From Burkholderia sp. Ac-20379 (lineage in GTDB: Bacteria; Pseudomonadota; Gammaproteobacteria; Burkholderiales; Burkholderiaceae), in NCBI RefSeq assembly GCF_017104645.1, contig NZ_JAAGPF010000002.1, positions 1 to 64,000 of the forward strand: 64,000 bases of DNA, written 5' to 3'. Shown piece after piece: positions 14,120-22,547 of this stretch (position 1 is its first letter; each line of letters starts with the position of its first letter). The position numbers were made by a program, and so were the translations under genes. Under the pieces are notes generated by a model. That model saw nothing but the letters and a program-made list of their open reading frames with translations, searched no databases and was not told where the DNA came from.

Positions 14120-15646
14120 ATGAACAACGACATCCATCGCCAGCATCGTCCGCTCTCGCCCGAGTGCCCGCCCGTCGAAGCCTTCGACGACCCCGTCGCG
14201 GCGGTCGCGCGCCTGTCCTCGATCTACGAAACCCACACCGCGTTCCTGCGCGACGCGTTCGCGCGCTACCGCCGCAACGAGCCGATCGGCGGCCGCGTGC
14301 GCGCGTTCTATCCGTTCGTGCGGGTCAGCACCGACGTCAACACCAACATCGATTCGCGCCGCTCGTACGGCTTCGTGGCCGGCCCCGGCGTGTTCGAAAC
14401 CAGCGTGACGCGGCCGGATCTGTTCGCGAGCTATTACCGCGAGCAACTGCGCCTGCTGTCGAAGAATCACAGCGTGGCGATCGAGGTGGGCGTGTCGGAT
14501 CAGCCGATTCCGATTCACTTCGCGTTTTCGGAAGGCATCCACTTGGAAGGCGATCTCGATCGCGACCGGCTGCTCGCGATGCGCGACGTGTTCGACGTGC
14601 CGAACCTGGCGAATCTCGACGACCGGATCGCCAACGGCACCCATGAGGTGTCGCCCGACATGCCGCAGCCGCTCGCGCTGTTCACCGGCGCGCGCGTCGA
14701 TTTCTCGCTGCACCGGCTGCGCCACTACACGGCCACGCTGCCGGCGCACTTCCAGAACTACGTGCTCTACACGAACTACCAGTTCTATATCGACGAATTC
14801 GTGAAGCTCGGCCGAACGCTGATGTCGGCCAGCGACGATCCGGCCGTGCGCGAATACCGCAGCCAGTACACGTCGTTCGTCGAGCCGGGCGACGTGGTGA
14901 CCTACAACGCGAACCTCGGCAACGAGCCGACCGAAGGCGCGCCGCCGCCGCGCCTGCCGCAGATGCCGGCGTACCACCTGAAGCGCGCCGACGGCAGCGG
15001 CATCTCGATGGTCAATATCGGCGTCGGCCCGTCGAATGCGAAAACCATCACCGATCACATCGCCGTGCTGCGTCCGCACGCGTGGGTCATGCTTGGCCAC
15101 TGCGCCGGGCTGCGCAACACGCAGCGCCTCGGCGACTACGTGCTGGCGCACGGCTACGTGCGCGAGGATCACGTGCTCGACGACGATCTGCCGCTGTGGG
15201 TGCCGATCCCGGCGCTGGCCGAGGTGCAGGTGGCGCTGGAGCGCGCCGTGGCGCAGGTCACGCAGCTCGACGGCAGCGACCTGAAGCGCGTGATGCGCAC
15301 CGGCACGGTGGCCAGCGTCGACAACCGCAACTGGGAACTGCTCGATCACCGCGAGCCGGTCAAGCGCCTGTCGCAGAGCCGCGCGGTGGCGCTCGACATG
15401 GAAAGCGCGACGATCGCGGCGAACGGCTTCCGGTTCCGGGTGCCGTACGGCACGCTGCTCTGTGTATCGGACAAGCCGCTGCACGGCGAACTGAAGCTGC
15501 CCGGCATGGCCGACCAGTTCTACCGCGCGCAGGTCGATCAGCATCTGCAGATCGGCGTGCTGGCGATGGAGATCCTGCGCACCAACGGGCTGGCGAAGCT
15601 GCATAGCCGGAAGCTGCGCGGGTTTGCCGAAGTGGCGTTCCAGTAA
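14120..15646 (+). CDS. amn: AMP nucleosidase
   Basis: A 508-residue protein of the Amn family, which hydrolyses AMP to adenine and ribose 5-phosphate. The N-terminal regulatory domain (about 20-190) includes RVRAFYPFVRVSTDVNTNIDSRRSYGFV. The C-terminal nucleoside-phosphorylase-like domain includes MVNIGVGPSNAKTITDHIAVLRPHAWVMLGHCAGLR and AVALDMESATIAANGFRFRVPYGTLLCVSDKPLHGE, with the family Met-Glu-Ser ribose-binding triad and catalytic Asp. Full length, monocistronic, ends at a strong terminator. Confidence 0.95.
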   Translation: MNNDIHRQHRPLSPECPPVEAFDDPVAAVARLSSIYETHTAFLRDAFARYRRNEPIGGRVRAFYPFVRVSTDVNTNIDSRRSYGFVAGPGVFETSVTRPDLFASYYREQLRLLSKNHSVAIEVGVSDQPIPIHFAFSEGIHLEGDLDRDRLLAMRDVFDVPNLANLDDRIANGTHEVSPDMPQPLALFTGARVDFSLHRLRHYTATLPAHFQNYVLYTNYQFYIDEFVKLGRTLMSASDDPAVREYRSQYTSFVEPGDVVTYNANLGNEPTEGAPPPRLPQMPAYHLKRADGSGISMVNIGVGPSNAKTITDHIAVLRPHAWVMLGHCAGLRNTQRLGDYVLAHGYVREDHVLDDDLPLWVPIPALAEVQVALERAVAQVTQLDGSDLKRVMRTGTVASVDNRNWELLDHREPVKRLSQSRAVALDMESATIAANGFRFRVPYGTLLCVSDKPLHGELKLPGMADQFYRAQVDQHLQIGVLAMEILRTNGLAKLHSRKLRGFAEVAFQ

Positions 15647-15677
15647 ACGCCGCCGGCGTCCGGCCTGTACCAAAACG

Positions 15678-15713
15678 AAACGGGCCGCCCGACATTGGTC
15701 GGGCGGCCCGTTT
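15678..15713. terminator. 16-bp perfect-stem terminator after amn
   Basis: AAACGGGCCGCCCGAC (15678-15693) pairs perfectly with 15698-15713 around ATTG. It is flanked by A and T runs and serves amn and the convergent small gene. Confidence 0.9.
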
Positions 15714-15760
15714 TGCTTACGGCGTCGGCAGGATCCGGAAATCCGCCGCGCCATCATGCC

Positions 15761-15994
15761 TTAACGGCACTCGTTGTGGCCCCAATGCCCCGGCGGGCAG
15801 TGCGGGCGGTCGTGGCGGTGGTGTTGCATCCACTCGTCGCGCTGCCAGTAACGGTGGCCGTCGTAGTAACGGTCGCCGTGCCAGCCGATGACGATGGCCG
15901 GGCCGCCGCCGTGGACGATGACCTGGGCGTTTGCGGCGCCCGACAGGGCAACACCAAAACCGGCGAGCAGCGTAGCGATCAGAAGGCGTTTCAT
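15761..15994 (-). CDS. Small secreted His/Trp-rich protein
   Basis: A 77-residue protein with a signal peptide (MKRLLIATLLAGFGVALSGAANA, cut before QVIV). The mature part is about 54 residues and rich in His, Trp, Tyr and Arg (GWHGDRYYDGHRYW, HHRHDRPHCPPGHWGHNECR), with two Cys near the end. Such YXWXXH-type short exported proteins are common in Burkholderiales and could bind metal, but that is inference. An AGGAGAAG site precedes the ATG. Confidence 0.7.
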   Translation of the reverse strand: MKRLLIATLLAGFGVALSGAANAQVIVHGGGPAIVIGWHGDRYYDGHRYWQRDEWMQHHRHDRPHCPPGHWGHNECR

Positions 15995-16562
15995 GTGGTC
16001 TTCTCCTCGAGAGGGTGAATCGGGGTGTCCGTCGCGTTTCGCATCGAGGCCGGCGAACCGGGCTGTGCGATGCCGCGTCGGTCACGGCATGACTGCAGTC
16101 TGGCGATCCGGAAGATTAATTGGCGTATGGATTTGTAACCGCAGATTCGGCGGCAGGCAGCCCGGCGGCATATGGGGCAAGGCGTGGCGATCTGGCCCGA
16201 ATCTCCTTTGGGATGGCGCGATCCGGGCTGCTTCGATGGCGGAAACGTCAGCGTGGCGTCGGCGGGCGCTGATACCGATCGTTACGAATCGCGGCAAGTG
16301 TTGCAGCGACCGGCTCACGAAAACGTCTCAGACCTCCGCTACGATGGGCGGCCTTCGGGGCGGCGAGCGGTGTCGACAACGCTGCTTGCGCGTCGATTTC
16401 GGCGCTCGGTGGCGGTTTTTCCCGCCATTCCCCCTTCAATCCGACACTTATTTATGTGATTCGAGGGTTTTCCCTTATCATCGTTTCGGCTGCTCGGACG
16501 TTGTTTAGTCATACGGCCCCGTGTTTTTCCCGGTTTCCATCCGCCTCATCATCGAATTCGCA
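15995..16562. other. Intergenic region upstream of FUSC gene
   Basis: These 568 bp contain only short, uncharacteristic frames. The only structured element I see is the AGGGTTTTCCCT promoter dyad near 16464. Confidence 0.5.
16464..16481 (+). promoter_or_regulatory. AGGGTTTTCCCT dyad abutting a -10 box, upstream of FUSC gene
   Basis: The dyad AGGGTTTTCCCT (16464-16475) is directly followed by TATCAT (16476-16481), the same geometry as the DUF3563 promoter at 3526-3543. It lies about 80 bp before the FUSC ATG. Confidence 0.5.
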
Positions 16563-18713
16563 ATGCTTCGCCACCTTCACCATCGCCTCAGGCACGTCGT
16601 CGCGGCCCGCCTGAAAAATCTCAATGTGCTCGCGGGCTCGTGGTCCCGCCGGCGGCCGTTGTGGATGGTGTCGTTCGCGGTCAACGATGCGAGCCTGTCC
16701 GAAGGGCTGCGCGCGGCCTGCGCCTCCACGGCGATGCTGGTGATCGGCAACCTGCTGCACGAACCCGATTTCGCCTGGGCCGCGATCGGCGCGTTCTGGA
16801 CTTGCCTGGCCGATGCGGCCGGCTCGAACCGCACGCGTTTCGCGTCGATGGCGAGCTTCGCGGTGCTGTCGGCCGTGTGCGGCGGGGCGACGGCGTTTGC
16901 CTCGGGCGCCGGCACGCTGGTTGCGCTGCTCGCGGTGCTGGCGTTCACCTCGCTCGGCGCGCTCGGCCGCATCTGGGGTGCGGCCACGGCGCAGGTCACG
17001 ATCCTCGCCGCCACGGCCTGCGTGGTGATGGCCGATCGCCCGATGCACGACTGGCGGGCGGGCCTCGTGTTCCTCGGCGTGTATTTCGGCGGCTGCGTGT
17101 TCGCGATCGTGCTGAGCCTGACCGTCTGGCGCATTCATCCGTTCGCGCAGGGGCGCGCGGCCGTGCGCGGCGTGTATGTGCGGCTCGCCGACATCGCGCA
17201 CGACGCGTCGCGCTTGCTGTCGGACCCGGCGCAAACCCAGCGCGCCTGGGAAATGCACGCCTCCAAATACCGCTCCGACGCGCGCGCCGCGCTCGAAGCC
17301 TCGCGCCGCACGCTGGCGCGCATGCCGGTGGCCAAGACCGATCGCCGCGAGTCGTACGCGAACCTGCTGATCGCCGTGGCCGAGGGCGAGCGCTGGTTCG
17401 CGCATCTGATCGCGGTGGCGGGCGTGTGCCAGCGCGGCCGCCAGACCTTGCGCGATCCGGCGCGTGCGGCGCGCGTGCTGGCGGGCATTGCCGAGCTGCT
17501 GCGCCGTGTCGGCGATGCGGTCGACGCGGCGCCGTGGGAGCGCCCCGATGTGCTGCAACGCCGGCTGCGCCGCTTCGCGCGCGGTCTCGACGCGGCGCTT
17601 GGCGAATCGATGACGATGGCCCTGCAGCTCGAACCCGATCCGTCCGAAGTGACGCAGGCGCCGCGCCGGCAGCAAAGCTGGCCGCGTGCGTTGCGTTCGG
17701 TGCTGGCGCGCGCCTGGGTGACGTTGCGCGCGAACCTGTCGTGGAAATCGATCGGGCTGCGTCATGCGGCGCGCGTCGCGGTGGCCACCACGCTCGGCTT
17801 TCTGGTGGTGCGGCTGCTCGGCGTGCCGTTCGGCTATTGGACGACGATGGCGACGCTGCTGATCCTGCAGCCGTCGATCGCGGGCAGTTGGCCGCGCAGC
17901 GTGGAGCGCGCGGCGGGCAGCATCGTCGGCGGCCTGCTGGCGGCCGCGATCGGGCTGGCCGTGCATTCGCCGATCGGCATTTCGCTCGCCGTGTTCCCGC
18001 TGGTCTGCGCGACGATGGCGCTGCGCCCGGTCAGCTACAGCCTGTTCGTGCTGTTCCTGACGCCGACCTTCGTGCTGGTGGCCGACTTCGCCACGCCGGC
18101 CGCGAACGAGTTGGCCTACGCGCTGACGCGGCTCGGCAACAACGTGCTCGGCTGCGTGATCGCGCTTGCCGCCACGTTCCTGCTGTGGCCCACGCGCGAG
18201 CAGATCGACATTCGCGGCCAACTGGCGTCGGCGATCTCGGCGAATCTGCGTTACCTGGTGGATGCGATCGAAGCGCCGGGCCGTGCGAACCGCGAGGCGG
18301 AACGGCTGCGCCGCGAGGCCGGGCTGGCCAGCAACAACGCCGAGGAGGCGTTCAACCGCATCCGCCTCGAACGGCTCGACGACACGCGTTTCGACACGGC
18401 CGCCTCGACCGTGCTCGGCCTGCTGCGCCGGATGGCGGGCACGGCCGCGCATCTGCGGCTCAGCGTGCACGGCCCGCGCATGGAAGTGGATCTGGTGGAG
18501 TGGGTGGCGTCGGCCAGCGACGACATCGATGCGATGCTCGCGACCGGCCGCATGCCGGCGCGCCATCCGTTGCCGCCGCGCGAGAAGCTCGCGCAACTCG
18601 AAATGGATGCGGTCGGCCAGATCGCGCTGCTGCAACGCCTGATCGGCGATCTGCAGGGCGACGACGGCCCGCTCGCACGCCGCAACGTTGCCGCGGTGCG
18701 CCGCGCGAGCTGA
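16563..18713 (+). CDS. FUSC-family inner-membrane transporter (aromatic acid exporter type)
   Basis: A 716-residue protein with the duplicated FUSC architecture. An N-terminal TM bundle (about 35-170) is followed by a cytosolic helical region (about 180-390), a second TM bundle (about 400-550, including TTMATLLILQPSIAGSWPRSVERAAGSIVGGLLAAAIG) and a C-terminal soluble domain. The P-S-x-x-x-S-W-x-x-x-x-x-R-x-x-G-x-x-x-G signature is typical of FUSC/YccS/AaeB-type exporters, thought to export aromatic acids or fusaric acid. The ATG at 16563 is preferred to the GTG at 16521. No membrane-fusion partner is adjacent, so the partner is either encoded elsewhere or not used. Confidence 0.85.
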   Translation: MLRHLHHRLRHVVAARLKNLNVLAGSWSRRRPLWMVSFAVNDASLSEGLRAACASTAMLVIGNLLHEPDFAWAAIGAFWTCLADAAGSNRTRFASMASFAVLSAVCGGATAFASGAGTLVALLAVLAFTSLGALGRIWGAATAQVTILAATACVVMADRPMHDWRAGLVFLGVYFGGCVFAIVLSLTVWRIHPFAQGRAAVRGVYVRLADIAHDASRLLSDPAQTQRAWEMHASKYRSDARAALEASRRTLARMPVAKTDRRESYANLLIAVAEGERWFAHLIAVAGVCQRGRQTLRDPARAARVLAGIAELLRRVGDAVDAAPWERPDVLQRRLRRFARGLDAALGESMTMALQLEPDPSEVTQAPRRQQSWPRALRSVLARAWVTLRANLSWKSIGLRHAARVAVATTLGFLVVRLLGVPFGYWTTMATLLILQPSIAGSWPRSVERAAGSIVGGLLAAAIGLAVHSPIGISLAVFPLVCATMALRPVSYSLFVLFLTPTFVLVADFATPAANELAYALTRLGNNVLGCVIALAATFLLWPTREQIDIRGQLASAISANLRYLVDAIEAPGRANREAERLRREAGLASNNAEEAFNRIRLERLDDTRFDTAASTVLGLLRRMAGTAAHLRLSVHGPRMEVDLVEWVASASDDIDAMLATGRMPARHPLPPREKLAQLEMDAVGQIALLQRLIGDLQGDDGPLARRNVAAVRRAS

Positions 18714-18777
18714 GCGGCGGGCTCGCGAAAGTGCGCTCGCCATAACGCAAGCACTGCGAACTATTGCGCCTCGAACG

Positions 18778-18810
18778 AAACGGGCGACGCTTTCGGCGTC
18801 GCCCGTTTTT
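18778..18810. terminator. 13-bp-stem terminator between FUSC gene and LOG gene
   Basis: AAACGGGCGACGC (18778-18790) pairs perfectly with GCGTCGCCCGTTT (18796-18808) and is followed by T residues. It serves both convergent genes. Confidence 0.85.
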
Positions 18811-18837
18811 CATTGCCGCGCTTGAACGCGAGCGGGC

Positions 18838-19605
18838 TTACAGATAGAACATGCGGTCGTCGTCGCGACGATTGTCGTGTTCGGGCTGGGCCGCTTCCTG
18901 CGCTTCGCCTTCCTCGCCGGTATCTTCGTAGAACGCGAGCACGGCTTCGAGCACCTGATCGGGATCGTCGATCACCTGCATCAGATCCATGTCGTCCGGA
19001 TTGATCAGGCCCATCGGAATCAGCTGATCGCGGAACCACTGCAAGAGCCCTTGCCAGAACTCGCTGCCGACCAGAATGATCGGCACGAGGCGCGACTTCT
19101 TGGTTTGAATCAGCGTGAGCACTTCGGACAGTTCGTCGAGCGTGCCGAAGCCGCCCGGCATCACCACCACCGCGTCGGAATTCTTCACGAACGTGACCTT
19201 GCGCGTGAAGAAATGGCGGAAGCGCAGCGAGATGTCCTGGTAGTTGTTGCCCGATTGTTCGTGCGGCAATTCGATGTTCAGGCCGACCGACGGGGCCTTG
19301 CCCGCATGCGCGCCCTTGTTGGCCGCTTCCATGATGCCGGGGCCGCCGCCGGAGATCACGGCGAAGCCCGCATCGGACAGCTTGCGCGCGATTTGCGCGG
19401 TCAACTGATAGTGCGGCGACTCGGGTTTCAGACGCGCGGAACCATAGATGCTGACGGCAGGGCGGATCTCCGAGAGGTACTCGGTCGCCTCGATAAACTC
19501 TGCCATAATCGTGAACATCTGCCACGAAGCGCGGGCTTTCTTTGCTGTCGCGCGTTCTTGATCTGCCAGCGAACGCAAGCTCGGAATCACTTTTCTCTTA
19601 TTCAT
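18838..19605 (-). CDS. LOG-family protein (TIGR00730 Rossmann fold)
   Basis: A 255-residue protein with the LOG motifs: ISGGGPGIMEAANKGA (about 84-99) and the catalytic block VVMPGGFGTLDELSEVLTLIQT (PGGxGTxxE, about 147-168). Family members release free cytokinin bases from nucleotide precursors or act as AMP/pyrimidine-nucleotide monophosphate hydrolases. This one has an N-terminal extension of about 45 residues and an acidic C-terminal tail. Its start codon is one base away from the divergent polA start, so each gene's ribosome-binding and promoter DNA must lie in the other's coding sequence, or the real starts are internal (Met30 or Met34). Confidence 0.88.
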   Translation of the reverse strand: MNKRKVIPSLRSLADQERATAKKARASWQMFTIMAEFIEATEYLSEIRPAVSIYGSARLKPESPHYQLTAQIARKLSDAGFAVISGGGPGIMEAANKGAHAGKAPSVGLNIELPHEQSGNNYQDISLRFRHFFTRKVTFVKNSDAVVVMPGGFGTLDELSEVLTLIQTKKSRLVPIILVGSEFWQGLLQWFRDQLIPMGLINPDDMDLMQVIDDPDQVLEAVLAFYEDTGEEGEAQEAAQPEHDNRRDDDRMFYL

Positions 19606-19606
19606 A

Positions 19607-22369
19607 ATGCCTGAAGAACAGAACCTGGAAGGTAAGACCCTGCTGTTGGTTGATGGTTCGAGCTATCTCTATCGGGCTTACCACGCTATGCCCGATTTGC
19701 GCGGGCCGGACGGTCAACCGACCGGTGCGCTTTACGGCATCATCAACATGCTGCGCCGCATGCGCAAGGAAGTTACAGCGGAGTATAGCGCGTGCGTGTT
19801 CGATGCGAAGGGCAAAACCTTCCGCGACGATCTCTATACCGAATACAAGGCGAATCGCCCGTCGATGCCCGCCGATCTCGCGCTGCAGATCGAGCCGATT
19901 CACGAGGCCGTGCGCGCCCTTGGCTGGCCGTTGCTGATGATCGAAGGCGTCGAGGCCGACGACGTGATCGGCACGCTGGCGCACGCCGCCGAAGCGCGCG
20001 GCATGAAGGTCGTGATCTCCACCGGCGACAAGGATCTCGCGCAGCTCGTGACGAGCCATGTCTCGCTCGTCAACACCATGACCAACGAAGTGCTCGATCG
20101 CGATGGCGTGATCGGCAAGTTCGGCGTGCCGCCGGAGCGCATCGTCGATTACCTGTCGCTGATCGGCGATACGGTGGACAACGTGCCGGGCGTCGAGAAG
20201 TGCGGCCCGAAAACGGCCGTGAAATGGCTGACGCAATACGAAACGCTCGACGGCATCGTCGAGCACGCGGCCGAGATCAAGGGCGTGGTAGGCGACAACC
20301 TGCGCCGCGCGCTCGATTTCCTGCCGCTCGCGCGCAAGCTCGTGACGGTCGAAACCGCGTGCGAGCTGAAGCCGCAAGTCGAGACGATCGAAGCCTCGCT
20401 CGCCACCGGCGCCGAAGCGCGCGACGCGCTGCTGCCGATCTTCGAGGCGAACGGCTTCAAGACCTGGCGGCGCGAGCTCGAAGCCGCGCCTGCCGCGGGC
20501 AGCGCGAACGGCGACGAGCCGGCCGACGGCAGCGCCGAACCGGCGCCGGTCGCCGCCGTGGTCGAACGTCACTACGAAACCGTGCAGACCTGGCCGCAGT
20601 TCGACGCGTGGCTCGCGAAAATCGACGCCGCCGAGCTGACCTCGTTCGATACCGAAACCACCTCGCTCGATCCGATGGTCGCGCAGATCGTCGGCATGTC
20701 GCTGTCGACCGAGCCGGGCAGCGCCGTCTATATTCCGGTCGCGCATCGCGGCCCGGACGTGCCCGAGCAACTGCCGCGCGACGAAGTGCTGGCGAAGCTC
20801 AAGCCGTGGCTCGAAAGCGCGGCGCGCAAGAAGGTCGGCCAGCATCTGAAATACGACGCACAGGTGCTGGCGAACTACGACATCGCGCTGAACGGCATCG
20901 AGCACGACACGCTGCTCGAATCCTATGTGCTCGAATCGCATCGCACGCACGACATGGACAGCCTCGCGCTGCGCCATCTCGGCGTGAAGACGATCAAGTA
21001 CGAAGAAGTGGCGGGCAAGGGCGCGCAGCAGATCGGCTTCGACGAAGTGGCGCTCGACACCGCCGCGGCCTATGCGGCCGAGGATGCCGACATCACGCTG
21101 CAACTGCATCGCGCGATGTATCCGCAAGTTGCGCGCGACGCGGGGCTCAAGCGCGTCTACGCCGAGATCGAGCTGCCGGTGGCGATGGTGCTGCGCAAGA
21201 TGGAGCGCACCGGCGTGCTGATCGACAGCGAGCGTCTCGCCAAGCAGAGCAGCGAGATCGCGACGCGCCTGATCCAGCTCGAGGGCGAGGCCTACGAACT
21301 GGCCGGCGGCGAATTCAACCTCGGTTCGCCCAAGCAGATCGGCCAGATCTTCTTCGAGAAGCTCGGCTTGCCGGTGGTCAAGAAAACGCCGAGCGGTGCG
21401 CCGTCCACCGACGAAGAAGTGCTGCAGAAGCTCGCCGAGGATTACCCGCTGCCGAAGCTGCTGCTCGAACATCGCGGCCTGTCGAAGCTGAAGTCCACCT
21501 ACACGGACAAGCTGCCGCGCATGATCAACGCGAGCACGGGGCGCGTGCACACCAACTACGCGCAGGCCGTGGCCGTCACGGGCCGCCTCGCGTCGAACGA
21601 TCCGAACCTGCAGAACATTCCGGTGCGCACGGCCGAGGGCCGGCGCATTCGCGAGGCGTTCATTGCGTCGCCCGGCTGCAAGATCGTGTCCGCCGATTAT
21701 TCGCAGATCGAACTGCGCATCATGGCGCACATCTCGGAGGACGAATCGCTGCTGCGCGCGTTCTCGCAGGGCGAGGACATCCACCGCGCGACGGCCGCCG
21801 AGGTGTTCGGCGTGACGCCGCTCGAAGTCAGCAACGATCAGCGCCGCATCGCCAAGGTCATCAACTTCGGCCTGATCTACGGCATGAGCGCATTCGGCCT
21901 GGCCGCGAACCTCGGCATCACGCGCGATGCGGCCAAGCTCTACATCGACCGCTATTTCGCGCGCTATCCGGGCGTGGCGAACTACATGGACACCACGCGC
22001 GCGCTGGCCAAGGAGAACGGCTACGTCGAAACCGTGTTCGGCCGCCGGCTCTGGCTGCCGGAGATCAACGGCGGCAACGGCCCGCGCCGTCAGGCCGCCG
22101 AACGCGCGGCCATCAATGCGCCGATGCAGGGCACCGCGGCCGATCTGATCAAGCTGTCGATGATCGCCGTCGACGGCTGGCTCGATCGCGACGGCCTGCG
22201 CTCGCGCATGATCATGCAGGTGCACGACGAACTGGTGCTCGAAGTGCCCGAAGAGGAGCTGGCGACGGTGCGCAAGAAGCTGCCCGAGATGATGGCCGGC
22301 GTGGCCAAGCTGAAGGTGCCGCTGGTGGCCGAAGTGGGCGCCGGCAGCAACTGGGAGGAAGCGCACTGA
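19607..22369 (+). CDS. polA: DNA polymerase I
   Basis: A 920-residue, full-length Pol I. The 5'-3' exonuclease domain covers about 1-290 (LLVDGSSYLYRAYHAM; STGDKDLAQLV; GDTVDNVPGVEKCGPKTA). The 3'-5' exonuclease domain (about 325-510) has SFDTETTSLDPM and later catalytic acidic residues, so proofreading residues appear present. The polymerase domain has motif A DYSQIELRIMAHIS, motif B RRIAKVINFGLIYGMSAFGL and motif C MQVHDELVLEV. A 14-bp hairpin follows the stop. Confidence 0.97.
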   Translation: MPEEQNLEGKTLLLVDGSSYLYRAYHAMPDLRGPDGQPTGALYGIINMLRRMRKEVTAEYSACVFDAKGKTFRDDLYTEYKANRPSMPADLALQIEPIHEAVRALGWPLLMIEGVEADDVIGTLAHAAEARGMKVVISTGDKDLAQLVTSHVSLVNTMTNEVLDRDGVIGKFGVPPERIVDYLSLIGDTVDNVPGVEKCGPKTAVKWLTQYETLDGIVEHAAEIKGVVGDNLRRALDFLPLARKLVTVETACELKPQVETIEASLATGAEARDALLPIFEANGFKTWRRELEAAPAAGSANGDEPADGSAEPAPVAAVVERHYETVQTWPQFDAWLAKIDAAELTSFDTETTSLDPMVAQIVGMSLSTEPGSAVYIPVAHRGPDVPEQLPRDEVLAKLKPWLESAARKKVGQHLKYDAQVLANYDIALNGIEHDTLLESYVLESHRTHDMDSLALRHLGVKTIKYEEVAGKGAQQIGFDEVALDTAAAYAAEDADITLQLHRAMYPQVARDAGLKRVYAEIELPVAMVLRKMERTGVLIDSERLAKQSSEIATRLIQLEGEAYELAGGEFNLGSPKQIGQIFFEKLGLPVVKKTPSGAPSTDEEVLQKLAEDYPLPKLLLEHRGLSKLKSTYTDKLPRMINASTGRVHTNYAQAVAVTGRLASNDPNLQNIPVRTAEGRRIREAFIASPGCKIVSADYSQIELRIMAHISEDESLLRAFSQGEDIHRATAAEVFGVTPLEVSNDQRRIAKVINFGLIYGMSAFGLAANLGITRDAAKLYIDRYFARYPGVANYMDTTRALAKENGYVETVFGRRLWLPEINGGNGPRRQAAERAAINAPMQGTAADLIKLSMIAVDGWLDRDGLRSRMIMQVHDELVLEVPEEELATVRKKLPEMMAGVAKLKVPLVAEVGAGSNWEEAH

Positions 22370-22371
22370 TT

Positions 22372-22404
22372 CGATGCGCGGCGCGTTCCCCGCGCCGCGC
22401 ATCG
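22372..22404 (+). terminator. 14-bp-stem hairpin after polA
   Basis: CGATGCGCGGCGCG (22372-22385) pairs perfectly with CGCGCCGCGCATCG (22391-22404), starting 2 bp after the stop. There is no clear U-tract, so it may be a pause or mRNA-end hairpin. Confidence 0.6.
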
Positions 22405-22547
22405 ACCTTGGCGGCTCGTGCGCAGCCGCCCGCGATATCGGGCATGATGCGAAAGCATGCGGCGGCGGCGAGGTCGTTGGCCGGTTTCATTTCGATATCG
22501 CCGTACGCCAAATCGTATGCACTCCTGAAATCAACGCGGGGGATCGA

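Noticed and set aside
16082-16508. Small frames in the gap before the FUSC gene
   Set aside because: No start context, no homology recognised, mutually overlapping on both strands.
16509-18743. 744-codon minus-strand frame and the plus frame from 16640
   Set aside because: Both are shadows of the FUSC gene; neither shows TM segments or motifs.
19598-22402. Very long minus-strand frame opposite polA
   Set aside because: Arg/His/Gly-rich antisense shadow caused by the GC-rich third positions of polA; no domain.
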